From Minicystis rosea (GTDB taxonomy: Bacteria > Myxococcota_A > Polyangia > Polyangiales > Polyangiaceae): a stretch of DNA of 64,000 nucleotides. This document shows, piece after piece, positions 56,864-64,000 of the stretch. Made by a program: the position numbers and the translations under genes. The notes under the pieces are model-generated. The model searched no databases. It saw only the letters and a list, made by a program, of their open reading frames with translations, and was not told the DNA's origin. The stretch is from NCBI GenBank assembly GCA_001931535.1, contig CP016211.1:3314501-3378500 (forward strand), in the 5' to 3' direction. Position 1 is the stretch's first letter, and each line of letters opens with the position of its first letter.

Positions 56864-59800
56864 TCACCCCACGGCTGCCTCTTCCGCCGCGCGGCGCTGC
56901 GCCATGCGGTCGCGAAGCACGCAGGCCCAGTAGTAGGTCAGCGGCAGCACCACCAACGTGAGGGCTGCGGCGCTGATGGTTCCGGCGACGACGACGACGG
57001 CGATGGGCCGCTGCGTCTCGCTGCCGATCGCGTGCGACATCGCCGCGGGCAGGAGGCCGAGCGACGCGAGCAGCGCGGTCATCAAGACGGCTCGCAGGCG
57101 ATCACGCGCGCCGCCCATCACCGCTTCGAGGAGCCCCTCCCCTGCATCCATTCGGCTTCGGATCGCGGCCACCACGAGCACGCCGTTCAACACGGCTTGT
57201 CCGAGGAGCGCGATGAAGCCGACGGCGGCGGAGACGCTCAACGTCATCTTCACGGCGGCCAAGCCGAACACACCGCCGATGAGCGCGAAGGGCACGTTGA
57301 GCAGGATGATGGTCGCGTCGAAGACGCTGCCGAAGGCCGAGAACAAGAGCAGGAACGTGATCAGGAGCGCGAGCGGGATGACCAGCTTGAGGCGGGCCAT
57401 GGCGCGTTGCTGGTTCTCGAACTCGCCGCCCCAGGTCATCTCGTATCCGGGAGGAACGGTGATGGCGGCGGAGACTTTGTCTTGGGCTTCCTTCACGAAG
57501 GATCCGAGATCACGGTTGCGCACGTTCATGCGAACACCGATGTAGCGGCGGCCGCCTTCGCGGGTGATGGCGGCGCGGCCGATGCCCATGCGCACGTCGG
57601 CGACGGCGGAGAGCGGCACGAGCGAGCCGTCCTTGAGGGGGATGACGACACGACGGATGGCGTCGACGTCCTCGCGGGTGACGCGCGGGAGGCGCACCGT
57701 GATGTCGAAGCGGCGATCGCCGTCCCAGAGCTGGCTGGCGACGTGACCGCCCATCGCGGTCTCGATGTAGTCCTGCACGTCGCCGAGATCGAGGTCGTAG
57801 CGGGCCAGCGCGCGGCGATCGAGCTTCACCGAGAGCTGCGGCATGTCGCCGGATTTCACGAGGCCGACGTCGGCGGCGCCGGGGACGGCGTTGATCAGAT
57901 CCTTGGCCTTCTCGGCGGCCTCCTGGAGCGTGACGAGATCGTCGCCGAAGATCTTGAGCGCGATCTGGCCCTGCTGGCCGGAGATGTTCTCGGCCACGTT
58001 GTCGCGGATGGGCTGGGAGAAGTTGAACTCGAGGCCGGGGATCTCGAGGAGGTTCTCGGTCATCTCGGAGACGAGATCGTCGAGCAGGGGCTTGTCCTTG
58101 CGCCACTGATCGAGGGGCTTCAGCTTCACGAAGACTTCGAGGTTGCTCGGCAGCTTGGGATCGGTGCCGTCCTCCGGGCGGCCGTGCTGCGTTTGCAGGC
58201 CGGTGACCTCGGGCGTGCGGGCGAGGAGCTCCTTGATGCGCGGCGTGAGCTTGCGGCCCTCGGTGAGCGCGGTGTTGCCGGGCAGCGAGAAGGTGACGTA
58301 GAGCGCGCCCTCGTTGAGCTCGGGGAGGAACTCCGATCCGAGGCGCGGGAGCAGCACCGCCGCGGTGAGCAACGCGCCGAAGGCGAGGGTCATGACCGTG
58401 GCGCCGTTCTTCATGGCGAAGGCGAGCGTGGGCTCGTACGCGCGACGCGCCCACACGAGGACGGGAGAGTCCTTGTGGGGCTTGGGCTTCTTGAGCGCGT
58501 AGAGGCAGAGCACGGGGACGAGCGTGAAGCTCACGAGGAGCGCGCCCACGAGCGCGCTCACCACCGTGTTGGCGAGCGGCGAGAAGATGCGGCCCTCCAC
58601 GCGCTGGAGCGAGAAGATGGGCAGGTACGCCGCGATGATGATGAGCAGCGAGAAGAGCGTGGGGCGCGCGACCTCGCGCGACGCTTCGTAGATGCGATCG
58701 GCGAGCGGCTTGTGGGCGTCGTCGTGGGGATCGTGATCGGGGCCGGGCGAGAGCTTGTGGAAGAGGTGCTCCACCAGGATCACGGCGCCGTCGACGATGA
58801 TGCCGAAGTCGACCGCGCCCATGCTGAGCAGGTTCGCCGACATGCCGCGCACCGAGAGGTAGATGAACGAGGCGGCGAGCGAGAGCGGGATGACGAGGGC
58901 GACGATGAGCGAGGCCCGCACCGAGAGCATGAAGACGAAGAGGACGAGCGTGACGAGGATGCCGCCCTCGGCGAGGTTGTGGAAGACGGTCTTCAGCGTG
59001 GTGTGGACGAGCTCGGTGCGATCGTAGAAGGCGTTGATGTTGACGCCCTTCGGGAGGATGCGGCCGTTGAGATCGCCGATGCGCTTGCTCAGCGCGCCGA
59101 GGACGATGGTGGGGTTCTCGCCGCGGCGCATGAGGACGATGCCTTCGACGACGTCCTGATCGCCGTCGCGCGTGGCGATGCCTTGGCGCGGCGTGTAGCC
59201 CTCGGTGACCCCGGCGATGTCGCGCACCGTGATGGGCACGCCGTCGTGGAAGCCGACGCGCACCGACTCGATGTCGACCATGTCCTTGAAGATGCCGAGG
59301 CTGCGGATGACGAACATCTCCTGCCCGCGCTCGACGTAGCCGCCGGTGGCGTTGGCGCTCGCCTTCTGCAGCGCGGTGAAGACGTCGGAGAGGCCCACGC
59401 CCAGCGCGGCCATCTTGGTGGGGTTGGGCTCGACGTGGATCTCGCGGATGAGGCCGCCGTACGAGACGACGTCGGCGACGCCGGGGACTTGCAGGAGCTG
59501 CGGGCGCACGACCCAGTCCTGCAGGGTGCGCAGCGACATGGGATCGCTGGTCTTGCCGTCGAGCGTGTAGCGATAGACCTCGCCGATGGGCGTGGCGAGC
59601 GGACCGAGCTGCGGCTTCACGCCTTCGGGCAGCTCGGCGTCGGCGAGGCGCTCCGAGACCTGCTGGCGCGCGCGGTAGACGTCGGTCTGATCGTCGAACG
59701 TGAGCGTCACGAACGAGAGGCCGAAGAGCGCGATCGATCGCAGGCGCATGAGGCCCGGCGCGCCGTTCAACGCGCGCTCCAGCGGGACGGAGACGCGGCG

Positions 59801-59986
59801 CTCGACCTCCTCGGTGGGCTGGCCCGGGAAGAGCGTGATGAGCTGGACCTGCGTGTCGGTCGGATCGGGGAACGCCTCCACCGTGAGGCCCGAGTACGCA
59901 TACCAACCCCAGCACGCGATCAGCGCGGCGAGGAGGAACGCGGCCAGGCGGTTTCCCAGGGAGAACTTGAGGATGGCGTCGAGCAT
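56864..59986 (-). CDS. czcA: Heavy-metal RND efflux pump (CzcA family)
   Basis: 1,040 residues, normal for the family. Twelve-helix RND layout with two large periplasmic loops: helix 1 at about 10-30, a helix block at about 340-540, and the last block from about 880. Helix 4 holds GAVDFGIIVDGAVILVEH near 390-405, the DFGxxxDGA signature of the CzcA branch that exports divalent cations (Zn, Co, Cd, Ni), although the usual final Asn of the motif is His here. It works by proton antiport in the inner membrane with an adaptor (gene upstream, 125 bp) and an outer-membrane channel, which is not encoded nearby. Confidence 0.93.
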   Translation of the reverse strand: MLDAILKFSLGNRLAAFLLAALIACWGWYAYSGLTVEAFPDPTDTQVQLITLFPGQPTEEVERRVSVPLERALNGAPGLMRLRSIALFGLSFVTLTFDDQTDVYRARQQVSERLADAELPEGVKPQLGPLATPIGEVYRYTLDGKTSDPMSLRTLQDWVVRPQLLQVPGVADVVSYGGLIREIHVEPNPTKMAALGVGLSDVFTALQKASANATGGYVERGQEMFVIRSLGIFKDMVDIESVRVGFHDGVPITVRDIAGVTEGYTPRQGIATRDGDQDVVEGIVLMRRGENPTIVLGALSKRIGDLNGRILPKGVNINAFYDRTELVHTTLKTVFHNLAEGGILVTLVLFVFMLSVRASLIVALVIPLSLAASFIYLSVRGMSANLLSMGAVDFGIIVDGAVILVEHLFHKLSPGPDHDPHDDAHKPLADRIYEASREVARPTLFSLLIIIAAYLPIFSLQRVEGRIFSPLANTVVSALVGALLVSFTLVPVLCLYALKKPKPHKDSPVLVWARRAYEPTLAFAMKNGATVMTLAFGALLTAAVLLPRLGSEFLPELNEGALYVTFSLPGNTALTEGRKLTPRIKELLARTPEVTGLQTQHGRPEDGTDPKLPSNLEVFVKLKPLDQWRKDKPLLDDLVSEMTENLLEIPGLEFNFSQPIRDNVAENISGQQGQIALKIFGDDLVTLQEAAEKAKDLINAVPGAADVGLVKSGDMPQLSVKLDRRALARYDLDLGDVQDYIETAMGGHVASQLWDGDRRFDITVRLPRVTREDVDAIRRVVIPLKDGSLVPLSAVADVRMGIGRAAITREGGRRYIGVRMNVRNRDLGSFVKEAQDKVSAAITVPPGYEMTWGGEFENQQRAMARLKLVIPLALLITFLLLFSAFGSVFDATIILLNVPFALIGGVFGLAAVKMTLSVSAAVGFIALLGQAVLNGVLVVAAIRSRMDAGEGLLEAVMGGARDRLRAVLMTALLASLGLLPAAMSHAIGSETQRPIAVVVVAGTISAAALTLVVLPLTYYWACVLRDRMAQRRAAEEAAVG

Positions 59987-60026
59987 GGGCGGTCCAGGAG
60001 AGAGCGCGAGCGACGAGCGTGGGCGC

Positions 60027-60046
60027 GCTCCGCCGGAGGGCGGAGC
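60027..60046 (-). other. Intercistronic hairpin in the efflux operon
   Basis: GCTCCGCC, loop GGAG, GGCGGAGC: a perfect 8-bp stem in the 125-bp gap between adaptor and pump genes. It might set the mRNA ratio of the two, by attenuation or processing; no T tract. Confidence 0.4.
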
Positions 60047-60111
60047 CGGCCCGCTCGATCACCGCGACGGCGCGGAAACGTGGAGCGAGGAGGCGTCGAT
60101 CCGGCCCGGGA

Positions 60112-61353
60112 TCAGCGGCTCAACGCGATCTGGTTGTCGAGGAGGATGGCGCCCTCCTCGACCACGACCTCGTCGGCCTTGAGGCCGCTCAAGATGGGGA
60201 CTTTGCCCTCGCGCGCGGAGCCGGCCACCACTTGGCGCCGCGTGAAATGCCCCTCGGCGCTCTGCACGTAGACGAACTGCTTGGCGCCGTCGGTGACGAG
60301 CGCGGAGGCCGCGGTCTCCACGCTGCCCTCGGCGGGCGCGATGGAGAAGCGCATCTGCGCGAAGACGTTGGGCTTGAGGTGGAGCTTGTCGTTCTCGAGG
60401 CGCACGCGGACCGGGATGGTGTGGCGCGCGGGATCGACGACGGCGGAGACCATCTCCACCTTCGCTTCGATGGCGAGATCGGGGATCGACGGGCTCGTGA
60501 TGCGCACGGCGGTGCCCTCGTTCACGCCGATGGCGTCGGCCTCGAAGACGTCGGCGACGACCCACACGCTGGAGAGATCGGCGACGCTCACGAGGCTCGG
60601 CTCGCTGCCGATCTGCTGCGCGGGCAGCACGTTCTTCTCCACGATCACGCCGTCGCGCGGGGCGACGACGGTGAACTCGTTCTCCGCGCGGGACGAGACC
60701 TTGAGCGACGCGAGCTTGCTCTGCGAGAGCTTGAGCGCGAGCACGGCCTGGCGGTACTGCTGATCGGCGTCGAGCTCGTCCTTCTGCGGGACGGCGCGGG
60801 CCTCGACCATCGCCCGCGTGCGCGCGAGCCGCTCTTTCGTGATCTCGAAATCGACCTGCGCCTTCTCGCGCTCGGAGCGCAGGCCGGCGATGTCGGGGCT
60901 CGCCACGGTGAAGAGCGGATCACCGAGCTTCACGGGCTGACCGAGCTCGACGAGGACGTGCGTCACGCGGCCCGCGAGCGGAGAGCCCACGCGCGCGGCG
61001 TGGCTCTCGTCGATCTTCACGCGGGCGGGCACGGGCTCGCTCCAGCGCGTGGCGCTCGCCTTCGCGGGCCCGAGCTTGAGCACCTTCCACTGCGGCGCGC
61101 CCGCGGCGAGGGTGACGTCGTCCTCACCGACCTTCATGCCCTTCGCCTGCGGCGCGGGCGGCGGCGGCGGACGCGTGAAGCCCGAGGCCGCGACGATGGA
61201 GACGATGCTGACGACCACGGCGCCGATCACGCCTGGCAGCATCCGCGAGAAGGATCGCGGGCCGGGTGCCGAAGGCCCCGGATCGGCAGTGGGACCGCTC
61301 ACGCCTCCCTGTTCGGGGGCAGCATTCGCAACGGACAAGGACGGATTCATCAT
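60112..61353 (-). CDS. czcB: RND efflux periplasmic adaptor (CzcB family)
   Basis: 413 residues from the ATG at 61,353 (MMNPSLSVANAAPEQGG); a GTG at 61,386 is also in frame and neither has a clear ribosome site. A membrane anchor lies near 38-58 (PGVIGAVVVSIVSIVAASGF), then a Pro-rich stretch. The lipoyl/barrel-sandwich halves flank a long coiled-coil hairpin (about 160-225): first half RVGSPLAGRVTHVLVELGQP, second half FTVVAPRDGVIVEKNVLPAQ. A beta-barrel and a membrane-proximal domain follow. It should link CzcA to an outer-membrane channel. Confidence 0.9.
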   Translation of the reverse strand: MMNPSLSVANAAPEQGGVSGPTADPGPSAPGPRSFSRMLPGVIGAVVVSIVSIVAASGFTRPPPPPAPQAKGMKVGEDDVTLAAGAPQWKVLKLGPAKASATRWSEPVPARVKIDESHAARVGSPLAGRVTHVLVELGQPVKLGDPLFTVASPDIAGLRSEREKAQVDFEITKERLARTRAMVEARAVPQKDELDADQQYRQAVLALKLSQSKLASLKVSSRAENEFTVVAPRDGVIVEKNVLPAQQIGSEPSLVSVADLSSVWVVADVFEADAIGVNEGTAVRITSPSIPDLAIEAKVEMVSAVVDPARHTIPVRVRLENDKLHLKPNVFAQMRFSIAPAEGSVETAASALVTDGAKQFVYVQSAEGHFTRRQVVAGSAREGKVPILSGLKADEVVVEEGAILLDNQIALSR

Positions 61354-61658
61354 GAGGTGCACGAGGGACCAGAGGTCACCTCGCACTCAGCACGTCACGT
61401 GCCATCCGCAATCACGCGCGCGAACGGGACCGCAACAGGCATGCGGGGCAAGTTGTCGCAAAATACCACGTACGTTTCTTTCAGCGCGCGCTGCGGCGCG
61501 TGAAAATCGCTTCAGAGATCCGCGTGGAACGCCGAACGGAATCCGCGTGCTCGCAGACGGATCGCGATCACCGACGCGAGGCTCGAAATCGCGGAGCGCA
61601 CGCCGGTCTTCGTGCGCGACGGCTCACTCGCGACGTGCTCGAGCCGCTCTCTCGGAGA

Positions 61659-62006
61659 TCAGCTACGACGACCGCGGACGAGGCGCAGGCCCGGCTTCGG
61701 GAGATCACGCGGGGGGCGTGGCGGCGCAGACACCGGCGCGTAGGCGCCGATCGTGGCGCGGACGATGGGCGGCATGAAGACGTGCTCGAGGTCCACGCCG
61801 GCGAGGGCTTCGGCGACGGTGGCGATGCGCTCGGGCAGAGGGAGCTTGGCGTCGACGAGGATGATGCGCTCACCGCGCAGCGTGCAGAGGCCGCCGCGCG
61901 GACGCTTCACGTCGGAGAGGTTCGGATCGAACGCTTCGCTCCGCACGCGGATCCCTGCCCGCTCGGCAGCGCGCGCCAGCTCGTCGAACAGACGCGGAAG
62001 CTCCAT
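61659..62006 (-). CDS. Small conserved-looking protein of unknown function
   Basis: 115 residues: MELPRLFDELARAAERAGIR opens a helix, followed by RGGLCTLRGERIILVDAKLP (strands) and a helix PLPERIATVAEALAGVDLEH, then a Pro/Arg-rich tail. The coding pattern is good and no shadow gene competes. Not assigned to a family. It diverges from the repeat-bearing lipoprotein gene. Confidence 0.65.
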   Translation of the reverse strand: MELPRLFDELARAAERAGIRVRSEAFDPNLSDVKRPRGGLCTLRGERIILVDAKLPLPERIATVAEALAGVDLEHVFMPPIVRATIGAYAPVSAPPRPPRDLPKPGLRLVRGRRS

Positions 62007-62110
62007 CGCTCGAAGGTAGCACCTCCCGCGAATGCGCGATCCGCGGACGTTTCCTGATAGGCTGAAGGCGGCTCCGGGTCGCCTGCCTGGGGCCGCTTCT
62101 GGAGGCTCTC

Positions 62111-63712
62111 TTGCTTAGAACGCCCGATGCCGATCCCGATGAGGTCCCTCGCGGGCCGCGACGCGCCTCGCGCCGCCCGCTGCCAAAGCGCCGGATGCGC
62201 TGGGGCATCGTGCTCTTGGCCGCTTTGATGCCCGTGGCGTGGCTTTCCCCAGGCTGCGGATCGCGCAGCGATCTCGGGATCGACGACGGTGTCGGTGGTG
62301 AGGGCGGCGAAGGCGGCGGCGATGCGGGAAATGACGCGAAGCCCGACGTGCTCGTCGATGTGCTGATCGACGTCCCCATCGACGTGCCGTTCGATGTCCC
62401 CATCGACGTGCCAATCGATGTTCCCATCGACGTCCCTTTCGATGTTCCCATCGATGTACCGATCGACGTTCCCATCGATGTGCCGATCGATGTTCCCATC
62501 GACGTACCGATCGACGTTCCCATCGACGTACCGATCGATGTCCCCATCGATGTGCCGATCGACGTTCCCATCGACGTCCCCATCGATGTGCCGATCGACG
62601 TTCCCATCGACGTGCAGCCCGATGTGCAGCCGGACGGGCCGTGCCCGGACAACGATGGTGACGGCTACACGATCTGCGACAACGATTGCGACGACAACAA
62701 CCCGAAGATCAACCCGGGTGCGTTCGACTTCCCCAACGGCGTCGACGACGACTGCGACGGCGGCATCGACAATCCCATCCTCGATTGCGCGGCCGGCCTC
62801 CAATACACGTCGCAGAATCCGTTCGACTACGCCAAGGCCATCGACATCTGCCAGACGACCACCGCGACGGCCACGGGCGCGAACAAGAAGTGGGGCCTCA
62901 TCAACGCGGAGTTCCGGCTCGCGGATGGAACGGGCGTACCGGCGTCGAAAGCGCACGCCATCATCACGAGCTTCGGGAACGTGCTCGGTCCGCGGAAGAA
63001 CGCGAACTTCGTGCTCCTCTCGTCGGGCGCGGCGGCGACGCCCTCACAGGAGTACTTCATGGGTGGGCCGCAGGGCGGCTTGCAGACGTTGCCGCCGGGG
63101 CCGGTGGGTGGCGGGTACAACCTCCCGGCGGGCTTCCCCACCAACAAGACGGGCTGCCCCACGCCCAGCAACGCGGCCTTCGATCCGGTGAACCTCAAGC
63201 TCACCATCCGCGTGCCCACGAACGCGTCGAGCTTCGCCTTCGATCATTCGTTCTTCTCGGCCGAGTATCCCGAGTACGCGTGCACCGGGTTCAACGACAT
63301 CTGGGCCGTGCTCCTCGACACGAAGGCGCCGGGCATCGCCAACAACAAGGACATCGTCTTCGACGCGCAGGGCACGCCGGGCTCGGTGAACCTCAACTTC
63401 TTCGATCGCTGCGTGGCCGGGCCGACCGGGTGCTCGGGCGCGCCCGTGATGGGCTTCAACTTCTGCGCGGGCGGCAAGGCGGAGCTCGCGGGCACCGGCT
63501 TCGGCGATCCCGACAGCCCCTGCGGTCCGCCGAGCTCCATCGGCGGCGGCACCGGGTGGCTGACGACGGAGGCGCCGGTCCTCGCCGGCGAGACCATCAC
63601 CGTGCAATTCATGATCTGGGACTCGAGCGATGCGATCTTCGATTCGTCCTCGATTCTCGACTTCTTCAGGTGGCAGCAGACCTCCGTCAGCAACCCCGGC
63701 ACCCACCGCTGA
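62111..63712 (+). CDS. Surface lipoprotein with IDVP tandem repeats, MopE-like motif and choice-of-anchor-L-like domain
   Basis: 533 residues from a TTG at 62,111 with GGAGG five bases upstream; an ATG at 62,195 (MRWGIVLLAALMPVAWLSPG) gives a cleaner signal peptide. Lipobox LSPGC. A Gly/Asp linker is followed by 20 IDVP/FDVP tetrapeptides and one IDVQ (residues about 86-169), likely a rigid or extended stalk. Then comes a MopE-type metal-binding motif (DNDGDGYTICDNDCDDNNPK), rich in Asp and paired Cys, which suggests Ca2+ binding. The C-terminal 300 residues (FGNVLGPRKNANFVLLSSG; FDHSFFSAEYPEY; GFNDIWAVLLD; LNFFDRC) resemble the choice-of-anchor L domain of secreted proteins. No sorting signal of the PEP-CTERM or MYXO-CTERM type is present, in line with lipid anchoring instead. 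Confidence 0.88.
   Translation: MLRTPDADPDEVPRGPRRASRRPLPKRRMRWGIVLLAALMPVAWLSPGCGSRSDLGIDDGVGGEGGEGGGDAGNDAKPDVLVDVLIDVPIDVPFDVPIDVPIDVPIDVPFDVPIDVPIDVPIDVPIDVPIDVPIDVPIDVPIDVPIDVPIDVPIDVPIDVPIDVPIDVQPDVQPDGPCPDNDGDGYTICDNDCDDNNPKINPGAFDFPNGVDDDCDGGIDNPILDCAAGLQYTSQNPFDYAKAIDICQTTTATATGANKKWGLINAEFRLADGTGVPASKAHAIITSFGNVLGPRKNANFVLLSSGAAATPSQEYFMGGPQGGLQTLPPGPVGGGYNLPAGFPTNKTGCPTPSNAAFDPVNLKLTIRVPTNASSFAFDHSFFSAEYPEYACTGFNDIWAVLLDTKAPGIANNKDIVFDAQGTPGSVNLNFFDRCVAGPTGCSGAPVMGFNFCAGGKAELAGTGFGDPDSPCGPPSSIGGGTGWLTTEAPVLAGETITVQFMIWDSSDAIFDSSSILDFFRWQQTSVSNPGTHR
62366..62617 (+). repeat. 12-bp tandem repeat, 21 units
   Basis: Units such as ATCGACGTTCCC and ATCGATGTGCCG encode IDVP; the two C/G endings tend to alternate, giving a 24-bp super-period. 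Variation is mostly at silent sites. The unit is a multiple of three, so copy changes would alter stalk length without breaking the frame. Confidence 0.95.
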
Positions 63713-63724
63713 TGGCAAACCCCT

Positions 63725-63745
63725 GGGCGCGCTTCGGGCGCGCCC
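63725..63745 (+). terminator. Hairpin downstream of the repeat lipoprotein gene
   Basis: GGGCGCGC, loop TTCGG, GCGCGCCC: a perfect 8-bp stem 12 bp after the stop at 63,712. No T tract. The rest of the gap to 63,923 shows nothing else. Confidence 0.45.
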
Positions 63746-63923
63746 GCAAAGCGCGTCACCGGCGTGCGACACATCTGACACCTCCGCCGACTAGAGCATC
63801 CAAACCTCCGCTGCGAGCGCCGATCCTCGGAGCGCCGGCCAATCCCGACGCCCGGATCCGGAAGCTCCCAGCGGTGGTGGCCCGGAGTGCTTGGTAGACG
63901 GAAGCAAGGTTCGAGGAGGTGGC

Positions 63924-64000
63924 GTGGTGGCTACGACGATGGACGTGACGGAGCTCGCGCGGGAAGATCAGCAACGTCAGGTCCGGCATGCACGCGGCGG
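63924..64000 (+). CDS. Possible start of a gene cut by the right edge
   Basis: GAGGAGGT (63,913-63,920) is followed by GTG GTG at 63,924 and 63,927 and an in-frame ATG at 63,939. The frame stays open to the edge: VVATTMDVTELAREDQQRQV, then RHARG. Too short to assign a family. Confidence 0.4.
   Translation, partial: MVATTMDVTELAREDQQRQVRHARG

Noticed and set aside
56786..60271. A 1,161-residue plus-strand frame and an 850-residue minus frame over the czcA gene
   Set aside because: Both overlap the clear CzcA coding frame and are low-complexity shadows.
62366..62617. CRISPR-like array
   Set aside because: Units are 12 bp, contiguous and coding, with no spacers and no cas genes nearby.
61870..62956. 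Minus-strand frames with GTSM or HIDGNVDR repeats
   Set aside because: They are alternative-frame readings of the 12-bp repeat; the plus frame has signal peptide, repeat and conserved domains.
63756..63989. Small minus-strand frame at the right edge
   Set aside because: No ribosome site, Arg-rich composition, and it overlaps a better-placed plus-strand start region.

Overview
This window reads as a high-GC myxobacterial (Polyangia-like) chromosome segment. The reasons are very high GC, giant modular non-ribosomal peptide synthetase (NRPS) genes, several surface lipoproteins of the Cys-rich, Ser/Gly-linker and repeat type common in that group, and hardly any non-coding DNA. No rRNA, tRNA, CRISPR array or insertion sequence was recognised.

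Region 1 (1-38,088, all minus strand) is an NRPS operon of three genes, read right to left: A (38,088-20,758), B (20,747-5,194) and C (5,162 to beyond the left edge). Gaps are only 10 and 31 bp. Together they encode at least 11 modules. Specificity codes read from the adenylation (A) domains give: A = Gln-like, Phe, Phe, Thr, D-Thr; B = Asp, Asp, D-Thr, D-Ser; C = Thr, then a module cut by the window edge. A and B both end in an epimerization (E) domain and both start with a condensation (C) domain of the D-accepting (DCL) type. C instead starts with a TubC-type docking domain and an LCL-type C domain. Gene order is therefore probably not the order of assembly. Gene B is broken by a one-base deletion between its first C and A domains. 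No thioesterase, tailoring enzyme, transporter or carrier-activating enzyme lies in the window, so the cluster continues to the left. Gene A has nothing NRPS-like upstream, so 38.1 kb is a cluster border.

Region 2 (38.5-51.9 kb) holds mostly housekeeping and envelope genes: a lipocalin-like lipoprotein, a membrane-anchored PDZ protein, a tight minus-strand operon gloA - HAD 5'-nucleotidase - NFACT/Rqc2-like protein, a large transglutaminase/DUF2126 gene (also split by a one-base deletion), a Cys-rich lipoprotein, a multi-pass membrane protein, a beta-propeller-like lipoprotein, two divergent small ribbon-helix-helix (RHH) regulators sharing a perfect inverted repeat, and a PilZ protein.

Region 3 (52.1-64 kb) contains alaS with a strong intrinsic terminator, two uncharacterised genes, a repeat-rich 0.5 kb gap, a CzcA/CzcB-type metal efflux pair without its outer-membrane channel, a small conserved protein, a lipoprotein with a 12-bp tandem repeat (IDVP units) ahead of MopE-like and choice-of-anchor-L-like domains, and the possible start of one more gene at the right edge.

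The points most worth a second look are the NRPS pathway and its docking mismatch, the two deletions in the same sequence context, recent module duplications, and a dispersed palindrome centred on GAGCTC that occurs in three reading phases inside the NRPS genes and once between genes.
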